A stretch of 57,346 nucleotides of DNA from CAZYHU01 sp964524475 (GTDB lineage Bacteria > Patescibacteriota > Minisyncoccia > Phycocordibacterales > UBA1006). The notes below the pieces were generated by a model. The model saw nothing but the letters and a program-made list of their open reading frames with translations. It was not told the origin of the DNA and did no database searches. Positions 23,129 to 32,113 of the stretch are shown piece by piece. How positions within the stretch are numbered: position 1 is the first letter of the stretch; the number at the start of each line of letters is the position of its first letter. The translations under genes were made by a program, and so were the position numbers. The stretch lies in the NCBI GenBank assembly GCA_964524475.1, contig CAZGCO010000004.1, positions 1 to 57,346 on the forward strand, read 5' to 3'.

Positions 23129-23705
23129 ATTGTTTAATTTCTTCCCACACATGTTCAATGTCTTGTTCTCCATTTATTTCAAAGAGATTTCCTATGTGTT
23201 GTGTTTTAAAATATTCAATTACTGGGAGTACGTTCGTCGTATACCAGTCTAATCGTTTTTGAATATTTACAAGACTGGTATCATCTGCACGATCACCACG
23301 AATAGATAAACGCTGTATCGCCTCGTGATCAGTAATATGAATATGAAAAAAAGATATCTGACTAATACCAAAAAATTCAAGTGCTGAAAAAACCATCGGG
23401 GCCTCTTCGATACGACGTGCTACACCGTCAAAAATAATATCTTGTGTACCATCATATTGTTCAATAAGTTGCTGCGACCACATATAAATCGGAAAAAACG
23501 GCGGCATTAATCCACCCTGGTCGATAATATCAGCAGTCCGTCGTGCAGAAAATGTATCAGAAAGATTTGTAAAATCACGAAATAATTTTCCTGTTTCAAT
23601 ATAAATAACTGAACGTCCCACGGATTCCAGATATTCTTGTAATTTTTTTGCTTGTGTTCCCTTACCTTAACCAGCCTTACCAAAAAAAAAATACGCATGT
23701 GTCAT
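23109..23705 (-). pseudogene. adk: Adenylate kinase with an in-frame stop in the P-loop
   Basis: Read from the ATG at 23705, the frame gives MTHAYFFFGKAG, then TAA at 23667-23669, then GKGTQAKKLQEYLE and a complete kinase (DTFSARRTADII, FDGVARRIEEA, RGDRADDTS, KRLDWYTTNVLPVIEYF). The stop stands exactly where the P-loop GxxGxGKGT has Ser or Gly; one C-to-A change in a TCA Ser codon would explain it. Total 198 codons, near the usual length. A GTG at 23621 could start a 170-residue protein, but it would lack the ATP-binding loop. Adenylate kinase makes 2 ADP from ATP and AMP and is normally essential, so an assembly error, a mixed population or a recent null allele are all possible. map overlaps its 3' end. 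Confidence 0.9.
23667..23669 (-). other. Premature TAA codon at adk codon 13
   Basis: TAA read on the minus strand at 23669-23667, within GGT-TAA-GGT-AAG-GGA-ACA. Reading frame is unchanged on both sides, so this is a base substitution and not an indel. A run of ten A lies about 12 bases away (23682-23691). Confidence 0.95.
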
Positions 23706-23719
23706 AAAAATATAGGTAA

Positions 23720-23775
23720 CCACAAAACTACAAAAGGGGCGAGCCGGCAGGCTCGCCCCTTTTGTAGTTTTGTGG
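23720..23775. terminator. Long perfect hairpin between adk and the exonuclease gene
   Basis: Perfect 26-base arms around a 4-base loop (GGCA at 23746-23749), GC-rich at the tip (GGGGCGAGCC). It lies past the exonuclease stop. Confidence 0.85.
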
Positions 23776-23792
23776 TAACAATCCACTTCTGA

Positions 23793-24332
23793 TTATGTCT
23801 GCATGAGTTTCAAAAATACCTGATAGGTTGCACGAATATCTGCAAGTGCGGTATGAGCCTTATCATTTTTAATATTAAATCGTTCACAGAGTGCCCGCAA
23901 AGTAAACCTGTCTGCGTCTTCTTCGTCGCGAAATTTAAAAAATGCCATAGAAATAGTGTCTAATTTTGCATAGAAAAAAGGATCAGGAATATTATAGGTA
24001 CCAAATGCATATGCAAGAAATGCATAATCAAAAGAAATGTTTTGACCGATTAATACACAGTCTTTACATTTATTTGCAAGCATACTCAGAGCTTCTGTTT
24101 GAGTATGTGCCAACACCCATGCTGACTCGTCATAACCATTCATACGTAGTGCCGCCATTTCTGCAGTTTCAATATGTTCTGGTTTTACCTTAAATTCAAA
24201 TTCATCAACCACATCATAACCTCCACGTTCGTTCGGTCGCGCAATCAAACAACCTATTTCAATAATTTCATGTTTTGCAGGATTCATCCCTGTGGTTTCT
24301 AAATCCACAAAAGCTAATTTTTTACCTTTCAT
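23793..24332 (-). CDS. DEDDh 3'-5' exonuclease (DnaQ/epsilon-like)
   Basis: 179 residues. The three Exo motifs are clear: FVDLETTGMNP (D, E), IGQNISFDYAFL (D), and KAHTALADIRAT with the general-base His and last Asp. Standing alone and not fused to a polymerase, it could proofread as an epsilon-like subunit or process RNA or DNA ends like RNase T or oligoribonuclease. An acidic loop (FRDEEDADRFTLR) precedes Exo III. It is a single-gene unit between two terminators and the mltG gene. Confidence 0.88.
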   Translation of the reverse strand: MKGKKLAFVDLETTGMNPAKHEIIEIGCLIARPNERGGYDVVDEFEFKVKPEHIETAEMAALRMNGYDESAWVLAHTQTEALSMLANKCKDCVLIGQNISFDYAFLAYAFGTYNIPDPFFYAKLDTISMAFFKFRDEEDADRFTLRALCERFNIKNDKAHTALADIRATYQVFLKLMQT

Positions 24333-24380
24333 ATGAGCATTATTGTATCACGGGAAATATGTATTGCAAAACAAAAAATC

Positions 24381-25424
24381 CTATTTCAGGAATTTTTGTT
24401 TATTACGAACATGTTCATCATGTGTTATTGCATAATGAATCTGCCCATTACGGTCATGTAGATAATACAAATATCGTGACATTTCGGGATGAATAGCCGC
24501 ATAAATCATATCCATACCAGGATTACCAATAGGCCCAGGTGGTAGTCCTGTGCGTGTATAGGTATTCCATGGACTATCTGTACGCAGATCATTTAGTGTT
24601 AGTTCACTACTTCCCTTGCCTACACTATATAAAAACGTTGCGTCCACCTGCAGTGGCATACCTATCTGCATTCTCCGGTACATAATACCTGCAATTATTT
24701 TTGCTTCATCTTTGTTTTTTGCTTCACGTTCTAAAATACTCGCCACAATAATAATATCTGATTCTGATCTATTTGTTCCTTTCATGTCCGGATATAACGG
24801 AGTAACCTGCTGTGTATATTCATTCTGTAATCGATCAATAATCTGATCTACTGAACTAGTTTTAAAAAAGAAATATGTCTCAGGAAATAAATACCCTTCA
24901 CGGTCTTTTGCTTTTGCTATAAATTCATCTACATTTATGTTTGGGATTTTTTTTGCAAGAATATCTGCAATATCACGGTTCGTTGAACCTTCGGGAATCG
25001 TTATTTTTATGCGTGTGGTACCAAACAATCCACGAGTAACCCGGTAGCCAATACTACATGCATTTTGTGGTTTTTCAAAAACATATTCACCCGCAATAAC
25101 TGATTCGTTTGCAGAGATAATCTGTGCACACACCTGCATGAGCCCTGCAGATTTAATAATTTTTTTTTCCTGTAATAACTGACCTGCCTGTCTGAATGTC
25201 ATACCGTTTGATATGGTAACCACAGTATCAGGAACAAATTCACGAGGAGATTTCAAGGTGTACAATACACTTCCCATAATTACCAAAACACACGCAATAC
25301 CGACAACAAAATATTTCCATAATCTACTCCGTAATGTTTCCACTACCACCAAACCACCCGATGTTTCCACAGGTGGTGTATCAATAGGTACTCTGTTTTC
25401 AGTCGGCGATGTAGATGTGTCCAT
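24381..25424 (-). CDS. mltG: Endolytic murein transglycosylase MltG
   Basis: 347 residues. It has one N-terminal transmembrane helix (about 37-58) after a Ser/Thr/Pro-rich cytoplasmic tail, a LysM-like region, and the YceG domain: EGYLFPETYFF, VASILEREAKN (catalytic Glu), MPLQVDATFLYSVG, SPWNTYTRTGLPPGPIGNPG and YLYYLHDRNGQIHYA. MltG cuts nascent glycan strands and sets their length. It follows the TraG-partner gene by 10 bases on the same strand, so the two are probably cotranscribed. Confidence 0.94.
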   Translation of the reverse strand: MDTSTSPTENRVPIDTPPVETSGGLVVVETLRSRLWKYFVVGIACVLVIMGSVLYTLKSPREFVPDTVVTISNGMTFRQAGQLLQEKKIIKSAGLMQVCAQIISANESVIAGEYVFEKPQNACSIGYRVTRGLFGTTRIKITIPEGSTNRDIADILAKKIPNINVDEFIAKAKDREGYLFPETYFFFKTSSVDQIIDRLQNEYTQQVTPLYPDMKGTNRSESDIIIVASILEREAKNKDEAKIIAGIMYRRMQIGMPLQVDATFLYSVGKGSSELTLNDLRTDSPWNTYTRTGLPPGPIGNPGMDMIYAAIHPEMSRYLYYLHDRNGQIHYAITHDEHVRNKQKFLK

Positions 25425-25433
25425 AAAAATAAT

Positions 25434-26789
25434 CTATATTGGCAAGTTAGTTGGTGGCTCTGATTTTTGTGAGGTAATACGTGTAAATGAAGGTGTGGTA
25501 ATAGTTCGTCCAGGGAAATGGAACAATGTCGCAAGTTCTTCGGTATTCAAAGTAAAAGGTTTTTTTGGATCCTTGAATACTCCTTCTGGTTTATAATAAA
25601 AATATGCTCGTTTTGTAAACGCTTTGAACATTTTTTCTTCTGCTTTACGCGAACGCATACCTGTAGGGTCTTGGAATTTTTCATAATCCCAACCACGAGT
25701 AAAATCGGCAATTGCTAATGTATTATATTCTGGAACGGCAAACTGTCTCATAGCACTGGTTAATTCTGAAGGTAACCGCATACCATTAAACTTGTCTTTT
25801 TCTGCATAGTACACTGCACGCATACCGATATCAAAACCAAACTTCATAATACTACGCTGAATAATATCTACCAGATGTTTTTGATCAAGGGGTAGATTTT
25901 TATATCCACCAACCTTTAACATCTTGTCTTTTGATGTTTCATCTTTTGCTTTTTCAATAACAACTTCTGCATTACTATATTTTTCAATAATTTCATTCAT
26001 TTTTGCCTTTCCTTGCTCTTGCCAATTCATTTTTTTACCATCCTTTTCCAAGTGCAAAAACTTTTCATCTTCTCGCGCCCAAAAAACACTAATGAATTTT
26101 TCAAAAAATCCCTGTTCATCAATTTTTAATTTTTTACTGGATGCACGTACAAATATCTGTATCCACATTTGTTCTCCTTGTTTCAGAGATGCTAAATTTT
26201 CAAGAAGTGGTGTCAGTGGATCTAAACGTTGTTCTTCTTCTAGACTAAGTGAATCTTTATCCAGTCCCCAATCAACATAGGTTTTAATAGGTATTGCATC
26301 ATCTTGTCCCAATTTGAATTCCGTCGCACGACATTCCCAACCATCTTTATTTTTTGCTTCATACATAGGAACAAGTTTCGTATAATCTTCTACTTCGCGG
26401 ATTTCTGTCTGCGGGAATTGTGAATATATCTGTGTTTCTACCAAGTTTTTATATTTTGCTTCTACACGAATAAAAAAATAAATATTTCCTTCAATAGAAA
26501 CTATTTCTAATGTTCCATAGGCTAATAATTTACCGTTCCATACACGATCATTCCAGGTACTCACACCCCCTTGTTGATAAAATATATTTCCCAATATTAT
26601 TTCCATAGCTTCAGGGGTTTTATGTACTTCGTTAGGAATTTTTATTTCAAGTAATACCCATTTCAAATTATTTAAATATGCCTGATTTACATAATGCATC
26701 CACATTTTACCTCCAAAAAACCAGCACCATAAAATAACCACAAGAGGAAACCATATACCTGATGTATTCCAAATAAAATCTAGTAACAT
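25434..26789 (-). CDS. Membrane-anchored partner of the TraG-like ATPase (no ATPase domain)
   Basis: 451 residues. An N-terminal membrane segment (about 9-30, IWFPLVVILWCWFFGG) is followed by an alpha/beta module with EAMEIILGNIFYQ, LEIVSIEGNIYFFIRVEAKY and FGFDIGMRAVYYAEKDKFNG, ending with ELATLFHFPGRTITTPSF. The last phrase matches the ELATLFHFP phrase preceding the ATPase domain of the 19477-22290 protein, so this looks like the N-terminal module of the same protein family encoded separately. I do not know its biochemical function. It may form the membrane ring or substrate channel with the ATPase. Leaderless -10 TATTAT lies 6 bases before the ATG. Confidence 0.7.
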   Translation of the reverse strand: MLLDFIWNTSGIWFPLVVILWCWFFGGKMWMHYVNQAYLNNLKWVLLEIKIPNEVHKTPEAMEIILGNIFYQQGGVSTWNDRVWNGKLLAYGTLEIVSIEGNIYFFIRVEAKYKNLVETQIYSQFPQTEIREVEDYTKLVPMYEAKNKDGWECRATEFKLGQDDAIPIKTYVDWGLDKDSLSLEEEQRLDPLTPLLENLASLKQGEQMWIQIFVRASSKKLKIDEQGFFEKFISVFWAREDEKFLHLEKDGKKMNWQEQGKAKMNEIIEKYSNAEVVIEKAKDETSKDKMLKVGGYKNLPLDQKHLVDIIQRSIMKFGFDIGMRAVYYAEKDKFNGMRLPSELTSAMRQFAVPEYNTLAIADFTRGWDYEKFQDPTGMRSRKAEEKMFKAFTKRAYFYYKPEGVFKDPKKPFTLNTEELATLFHFPGRTITTPSFTRITSQKSEPPTNLPI

Positions 26790-26810
26790 AATACTATAAT
26801 ATCATGATAA

Positions 26811-26843
26811 TGAAAAATCCTCAAACAAATTGAGGATTTTTCA
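26811..26843 (-). terminator. Terminator downstream of the sigma-like gene
   Basis: Perfect 13-base arms (TGAAAAATCCTCA and complement) around a 7-base loop, about 7 bases past the stop of the 26850-27905 gene. Confidence 0.85.
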
Positions 26844-26849
26844 AAAATA

Positions 26850-27905
26850 TTATTTTGATGTTTTATCAGAAACGACTGTATATCGTCCATCAGATAACTT
26901 ACGGAAATATTTTGGATTGATCAGGTTTACAAGAATAGTATTCTTTTTAAGATAACGTTCTTTTAATACCTTGTCGATGATATCTTCTTTGGTCATTGCA
27001 CCTTCTTTTTTCAAGATGTCTTCAATAACTTCGCGAACAACACCACCTTTGTATCCCCATTCTTTAAGAGCATATACACCACGCCCTACTAATACGAACC
27101 GAGCATCTTTGATGAGTTCATTATGAGTCGTTGCGATGTGGGTTTTTTTGCCAAAAGTTTTTTCAATACCTGCAGCAACTTCGCGGAAATGCATCGGAGA
27201 TCCATGTTGACGCATAACCAGATATGCATAGTCCTTTACACCACGAGTTTTTACATTTGGAGAACTTGATCTGCCCCATTCACCTAGTTTATTCTGAGAA
27301 ATAGCTTTTGAAATTTTTAACCATCGGTGTGCCATTTCTGAATCCACTTCGTGTGTATCAATTTCACAAATACCATCATGACACATGATTTTATTAATCA
27401 TTTCATTATGACCGATCAAATCATTTTCTGCTAGACCATTATGAATATCATCAAGTGCTTTGTGTACACGATCAGCAACTGCTGATTCCAGTATCCAACG
27501 CTTGTGATATTTTGCATCTTCTTTAGAATCTTTGAAATCGTCTCCTAACGTTAGATAAAATGTTGCATGATTTTGAGTAACAGGGTCTTTTGAAATATTC
27601 GCCAACAGTTCATGTTCAGCAACAATACCTCCAAGGAGTTTCATAATATTACGGAGTTCTGCAAACAGTTCTTCTGCTTCAGCGAAACTATCTGATTTTT
27701 TAATAGCATTTAATGCAAAATTTTCAATCTGACGAACACGTTCACGAGTGATACCATATTTTTGTCCAATAGATTCGAGGGTCATTTTATCTTCATTTTC
27801 CAGACCAAAACGACTGGTGATCACGTCCTGTGCACGTTCCTGTAACCCTTTGAGGAGTTTTTTGGTAGTGGTTTTTGGTTTAAAATTTGCAGTGATTTTT
27901 GACAT
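26850..27905 (-). CDS. Sigma-70 region 4 / HARE-HTH transcription factor
   Basis: 351 residues. Residues 41-70 (MTLESIGQKYGITRERVRQI) are almost identical in pattern to sigma-70 region 4.2, which contacts the -35 box. No region 2 or 3 is present. A long helical middle follows. Near residues 225-285 a second HTH (YLVMRQHGSPMHFREVAAGI, VLVGRGVYALKEWGY) matches the HARE-HTH domain found in RNA polymerase delta. The C-terminus (EGAMTKEDIIDKVLKERYLKK) looks like another winged helix. It may bind promoters or modify RNA polymerase. Its promoter leaves an unusually long leader of about 114 bases. Confidence 0.82.
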   Translation of the reverse strand: MSKITANFKPKTTTKKLLKGLQERAQDVITSRFGLENEDKMTLESIGQKYGITRERVRQIENFALNAIKKSDSFAEAEELFAELRNIMKLLGGIVAEHELLANISKDPVTQNHATFYLTLGDDFKDSKEDAKYHKRWILESAVADRVHKALDDIHNGLAENDLIGHNEMINKIMCHDGICEIDTHEVDSEMAHRWLKISKAISQNKLGEWGRSSSPNVKTRGVKDYAYLVMRQHGSPMHFREVAAGIEKTFGKKTHIATTHNELIKDARFVLVGRGVYALKEWGYKGGVVREVIEDILKKEGAMTKEDIIDKVLKERYLKKNTILVNLINPKYFRKLSDGRYTVVSDKTSK

Positions 27906-28025
27906 AACAATAAAAGATTAGACAGTTACCATCCTTGAAAGGTATTGATTGATTGTCTATTTAATGAATAACGTAACACTGATAATAAAATAAATCGGTA
28001 CACATCTCTACGTCTGTATATAACG

Positions 28026-28054
28026 ATACTATCACAAGCTCGGAATAAAGTCAA
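28026..28054 (-). promoter_or_regulatory. Promoter of the sigma-like gene with long leader
   Basis: Minus-strand TTGACT (28049-28054), 17-base spacer, TAGTAT (28026-28031); predicted start near 28019. The leader 27906-28019 contains imperfect pairing between AGACAGTTACCA-like and GGT/TGTCT segments and no ORF that I can support. Confidence 0.65.
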
Positions 28055-28061
28055 ATATTTT

Positions 28062-28105
28062 ATTACACCACAAAACCCTGTTGTACAGGGTTTTGTGGTG
28101 GTAAT
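28062..28105. terminator. Hairpin terminator downstream of uvrA
   Basis: CCACAAAACCCTGT pairs with ACAGGGTTTTGTGG, with a one-base bulge towards the outer ends, 3-base loop at 28082-28084. It lies about 30 bases past the uvrA stop. Confidence 0.75.
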
Positions 28106-28136
28106 GTGTAATATTACCAGTTTTTAGGTTATTTAA

Positions 28137-30845
28137 CTATTTCTTGTTCAGTATCTTTTTTAGATATTTTCCTGTGTGACTTTTTGGATTATTTACCACT
28201 TCTTCTGGTGTTCCTTTGGCGACAATACGTCCACCACCTGATCCACCCTCGGGACCAAAATCTATCATATAATCAGCACATTTTATCACATCCAGATTAT
28301 GTTCAATAAGTACCACGGTATTACTGCGTTCTACCAGTTTGTTCAATACCTCGATCAGTCGTTTTACATCCTCGAAATGTAGTCCCACAGTTGGTTCATC
28401 CAACAAATACACTGTTTTTTGTGTCATAGGACGATACAATTCAGAACTGATTTTTACACGCTGAGATTCCCCACCTGATAATGTATCAGCAGACTGCCCC
28501 AGCTTTATATATGACAACCCCACGTCTATTAATGTTTTTAATCGGTCAGCAATAGCAGGAATATCAAAGAAAAATTCATAAGCTTCTTCTATAGTAAGGT
28601 CTAAGATTTCATAAATATTTTTTGCTTTTTTTGCTTTTGCTGGCTTGTATTCTACTTTTAATGTTTCTTTATCAAAACGTTTACCATTACACACATCACA
28701 GGTGACATATACCGTTGGGAGAAAATGCATCTCTACGGCGATTTCACCATTGCCCTGACATGCTTCACATCGGCCACCCTTTACATTGAAACTGAATCGT
28801 CCTGGACCCCATCCACGAATACGAGATTCTGCGGTTGCAGCAAACAATTCACGAATATGTGTCCACATGCCCGTATAGGTTGCAGGGTTTGACCGTGGCG
28901 TTCGCCCAATAGGTGCCTGATCAATCATAATGACACGTGATGCACCGTCACCAGTAATATCGAACCGAGCACAATTATGTAATTTTGCAGTACGGGTTTT
29001 ACGCTCCAGTTTACCCATTAGATTTTTATACACGATACCATGCATAAACGAAGATTTTCCAGAACCTGACACACCCGTGATAGTTGTCATACGTCCCAAG
29101 GGTATTTCTGTTTTTAGGTTCACAATATTATTTATCGCTCCTCCTTCTATCTGTATCCAGCCTTTATCTTTATCACGTCTATTACGTGGCACGGGAACTG
29201 ATTCTGTTCCACGCAAATAATCCAATGTGAGTGACTGTGTAGGATTTTTCTTTGCTTCAAGAAATTCTTTGAGATATCCCTGCGCCATAACATGTCCCCC
29301 ATGAACCCCTGCACCTGGTCCAATGTCTACAATATAGTCAGATGCAAAAATGGTATCTTCATCATGTTCTACAACGATAATTGTATTACCCAGATTTCGT
29401 AAATCTAACAATGTTTTTATAAGTCGGTCATTATCTCGCTGATGGAGTCCAATTGTTGGTTCGTCCAATACATAGAGCGCTCCTACCAGTTGTGAACCCA
29501 ACTGTGATGCCAGTCTGATACGCTGAGCTTCACCACCAGATAATGTCGATGCTCGACGATTCAATGCTAAATATGCCAAACCTACATCGTGCATAAATAA
29601 TAATCTATCTTCAATTTCTTTTAATACTGTTTTTGCAATTTCACGATCCTTGGCAGATAAATGAAGTGAAGCAAAAAAGTTTATTGCTTCTTCAATAGAC
29701 AGATTGGTAATATCTACAATATTATGTACCGATGATCTGTTTTTTGCAGTAACTGCATCAGGAATTTTATCACCTGCCACTAAAAACACATGGAGCGCTT
29801 CAGGTTTGAGTCTCGCTCCTTCACAAACTTTACAAATATCATCGTTATCATTCCCAAACAGATGATATGTTCCGAGACCATTACATTCAGAACATGCACC
29901 ATATGGACTATTAAAAGAAAACAATCGTGGTTCTATTTCTGGATATGAAAATCCATCATGTGCACATGATAGTGTCGCAGAAACAAGAAATTCCCGCTCT
30001 GATTTTTCATCATCAGCAACTAATGGTTCATCAGGCACAGAAAACACAATACGTACCAATCCATCAGATTCACGGAGTGCTACCTCGATAGATTCTGCCA
30101 AACGTTCTGATGAACCCTTGATATCATCCTGAAACTCATGGAGTGCGATTTCATCCACCACAATGTCGATATCATGTTTGTCATTCTTGGTCAGTTCTAT
30201 TTTTTCACGAAGTGATTTCATCGTACCATCAATACGTGCACGCAAAAATCCTTTACCCAACATATCGTAAAGCATTTGATAATATTCTCCCTTGCGACCA
30301 CGGACTACGGGTGCCATGATTTGCACCTGGGTATCATTCCATTCTACGCCTAATACTTTTTTCTTTTTGGTGTTTTTTTCAAATTTTTCAATGTGTTCCT
30401 TGATAAACAAAATAATTTCATCATTAGAAAGTTTTTCTATTTTTCGTCCACACTCTACACAATATGGTTTCCCAACACGGGCATACAATACGCGTAAATA
30501 ATCGTAAATTTCTGTAATGGTTGCAACAGTAGATCGTGGATTGTTTGAACGAGATTTTTGATCAATAGAAATAGCAGGAGACAACCCTGTGATTTCATCA
30601 ACATCTGGTTTTTGCATTTGTTTCAAAAATTGTCGTGCGTATGCAGACAATGATTCTACATATCTTCGCTGACCCTCGGCAAATATAGTATCAAAAGCCA
30701 AAGAAGATTTACCAGAACCAGAAAGACCTGTAATAGCTGTCATCATATTACGAGGAATAGTGATATCAATGTTTTTCAGGTTATGTGTACGCGCCCCCTT
30801 GATCACGATTTCTGTATGTTCAGTATTTTTTTTCTTTGTTGGCAT
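28137..30845 (-). CDS. uvrA: Excinuclease ABC subunit A
   Basis: 902 residues from the ATG at 30845. Two ABC cassettes: Walker A GLSGSGKSS near residue 40 and GVSGSGKSS near 610; ABC signatures LSGGEAQRI and LSGGESQRV; Walker B LYVLDEPTIGLH and VYLLDEPTVGLH. Zinc modules are seen as CVECGRK, CSEC...CKVCEGARL and CEACQGNGE...CDVCNGKR. UvrA scans DNA for bulky lesions and loads UvrB. UvrB and UvrC are not in the window. It is slightly shorter than the usual 940 residues, mainly in inter-motif loops. Confidence 0.97.
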   Translation of the reverse strand: MPTKKKNTEHTEIVIKGARTHNLKNIDITIPRNMMTAITGLSGSGKSSLAFDTIFAEGQRRYVESLSAYARQFLKQMQKPDVDEITGLSPAISIDQKSRSNNPRSTVATITEIYDYLRVLYARVGKPYCVECGRKIEKLSNDEIILFIKEHIEKFEKNTKKKKVLGVEWNDTQVQIMAPVVRGRKGEYYQMLYDMLGKGFLRARIDGTMKSLREKIELTKNDKHDIDIVVDEIALHEFQDDIKGSSERLAESIEVALRESDGLVRIVFSVPDEPLVADDEKSEREFLVSATLSCAHDGFSYPEIEPRLFSFNSPYGACSECNGLGTYHLFGNDNDDICKVCEGARLKPEALHVFLVAGDKIPDAVTAKNRSSVHNIVDITNLSIEEAINFFASLHLSAKDREIAKTVLKEIEDRLLFMHDVGLAYLALNRRASTLSGGEAQRIRLASQLGSQLVGALYVLDEPTIGLHQRDNDRLIKTLLDLRNLGNTIIVVEHDEDTIFASDYIVDIGPGAGVHGGHVMAQGYLKEFLEAKKNPTQSLTLDYLRGTESVPVPRNRRDKDKGWIQIEGGAINNIVNLKTEIPLGRMTTITGVSGSGKSSFMHGIVYKNLMGKLERKTRTAKLHNCARFDITGDGASRVIMIDQAPIGRTPRSNPATYTGMWTHIRELFAATAESRIRGWGPGRFSFNVKGGRCEACQGNGEIAVEMHFLPTVYVTCDVCNGKRFDKETLKVEYKPAKAKKAKNIYEILDLTIEEAYEFFFDIPAIADRLKTLIDVGLSYIKLGQSADTLSGGESQRVKISSELYRPMTQKTVYLLDEPTVGLHFEDVKRLIEVLNKLVERSNTVVLIEHNLDVIKCADYMIDFGPEGGSGGGRIVAKGTPEEVVNNPKSHTGKYLKKILNKK

Positions 30846-30863
30846 ATGGATATACAGTAGCAC

Positions 30864-30926
30864 AAAACCAACTACAATAAAAGCGGAACATGCGTGGCAT
30901 GTTCCGCTTTTATTGTAGTTGGTTTT
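30864..30926. terminator. 30-bp perfect hairpin between trigger factor and uvrA
   Basis: Perfect 30-base arms (30864-30893 and 30897-30926) around a 3-base loop. It begins 18 bases past the tig stop and ends 18 bases before the uvrA ATG. Longest perfect stem in the window. Confidence 0.85.
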
Positions 30927-30943
30927 CTATATTATCCTGACAA

Positions 30944-32005
30944 CTATTTTCCAAGATTCTCCAAATGTTCCAATACTGCAGTGTTCGTCATGATTTGATT
31001 CACATATGCACGAACACGGTTTTCATCAATATCTGCATGATCACGATACATTTCCATCATTTTTGCAACTTCTGCATTCAGAGCTTCTGTATCTGGTTTG
31101 ATATCCAATTTTTCTGACAAGGTATCTACAATAAGTTGAATTTTTGCACGTTTTGTTGCGTTTGGTGTCCATTCAGTACGAAGTTCTTCGATAGTTTTGT
31201 TAATCATTTTTAGATAATCATCAAATTTCATTCCAGAATGAGCAAGCTCTCCAGTGAACTGCTGTATCATACGATCAATTTCATAATCCACCATAACTGC
31301 AGGGATAGCAAAATCTGTGTCGTCCACCAATGCATCCATGAGCTCAATACGTTTTTTTTCTGCAGCTCCTGATTCTTTTTCTTTAACCATATTGTCACGG
31401 AGTTTTTTGGTAAAATCTTCTACATTTTCAAAACTCTCTGACAATGATTTTACAAAAGCATCATTAAATTCTGGTAACTGATCATCGGAAATGTTCTGAT
31501 GATTATGATCATCGTGTTCATGACCATTATCATGCATCGCCTGATGAGCACGCATCTGACGCAACTCACGAATAGCGTTTTCTAATTCTTCATCAGTAAC
31601 GGTAACTACTTCAGGATTTCCAAAAACAGTTTTTGCAGTTTTTGTATAATCTCCCAATGTCACGACTGGCATAACGTCTGTTGTAACGGTAAACGATAGT
31701 TCGTTATCAGAAGCTAATTTGGTAATGTTCACTGATGGGCGTCCAATAGCATCAATTTTTTCATCCATGATAATTTTTGGATAAGTATCTGCAATCGCAA
31801 GTTCGGCCATTTTTTCCAACATTCCCATTTCTCCTACTGTTTTTTCTACTGTTGTATCAGGCGCAGATCCTGGACGAAAACCATCAATTTTTATTATTTT
31901 CTTGAAATCTGCTATAGCACGGTCACGATATCCTGATAATGTCTTCCAATCCACCGTTGCCACGATTTCCACGCGACTATTTTCAATCTTGTTTATTGTA
32001 GTCAT
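30944..32005 (-). CDS. tig: Trigger factor without PPIase domain
   Basis: 353 residues, compared with about 430 for classical trigger factor. The N-terminal ribosome-binding domain is present, but the docking motif reads GFRPGSAP (residues 42-49) instead of the usual GFRxGKxP. The FKBP-type PPIase domain is missing; in its place at about 154-170 is a short His/Asp-rich linker (HDNGHEHDDHNHQ). The C-terminal chaperone domain follows (LPEFNDAFVKSLSESFENVE, VDYEIDRMIQQF, VNQIMTNTAVLEHL). It should still bind nascent chains. The His-rich linker may bind metal. The promoter -10 TAGACT is 9 bases before the ATG. Confidence 0.9.
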   Translation of the reverse strand: MTTINKIENSRVEIVATVDWKTLSGYRDRAIADFKKIIKIDGFRPGSAPDTTVEKTVGEMGMLEKMAELAIADTYPKIIMDEKIDAIGRPSVNITKLASDNELSFTVTTDVMPVVTLGDYTKTAKTVFGNPEVVTVTDEELENAIRELRQMRAHQAMHDNGHEHDDHNHQNISDDQLPEFNDAFVKSLSESFENVEDFTKKLRDNMVKEKESGAAEKKRIELMDALVDDTDFAIPAVMVDYEIDRMIQQFTGELAHSGMKFDDYLKMINKTIEELRTEWTPNATKRAKIQLIVDTLSEKLDIKPDTEALNAEVAKMMEMYRDHADIDENRVRAYVNQIMTNTAVLEHLENLGK

Positions 32006-32113
32006 AATGCTCGGAGTCTATCATAAAACATTATTTTCGGCAAAACTCCATTTATTTTTATCTCGTTTATCTATAGATATTTATAAATCTGGAACTTTTC
32101 TCTTGTATATGTA

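Noticed and set aside
23109..23621. Short adenylate kinase starting at GTG 23621
   Set aside because: It would lack the P-loop and so could not bind ATP; kept as part of the interrupted gene.
30864..30926. Insertion-sequence ends or MITE
   Set aside because: The long palindromes have no transposase, no common sequence between copies and no target-site duplications, and sit precisely at gene ends, so terminators fit better.
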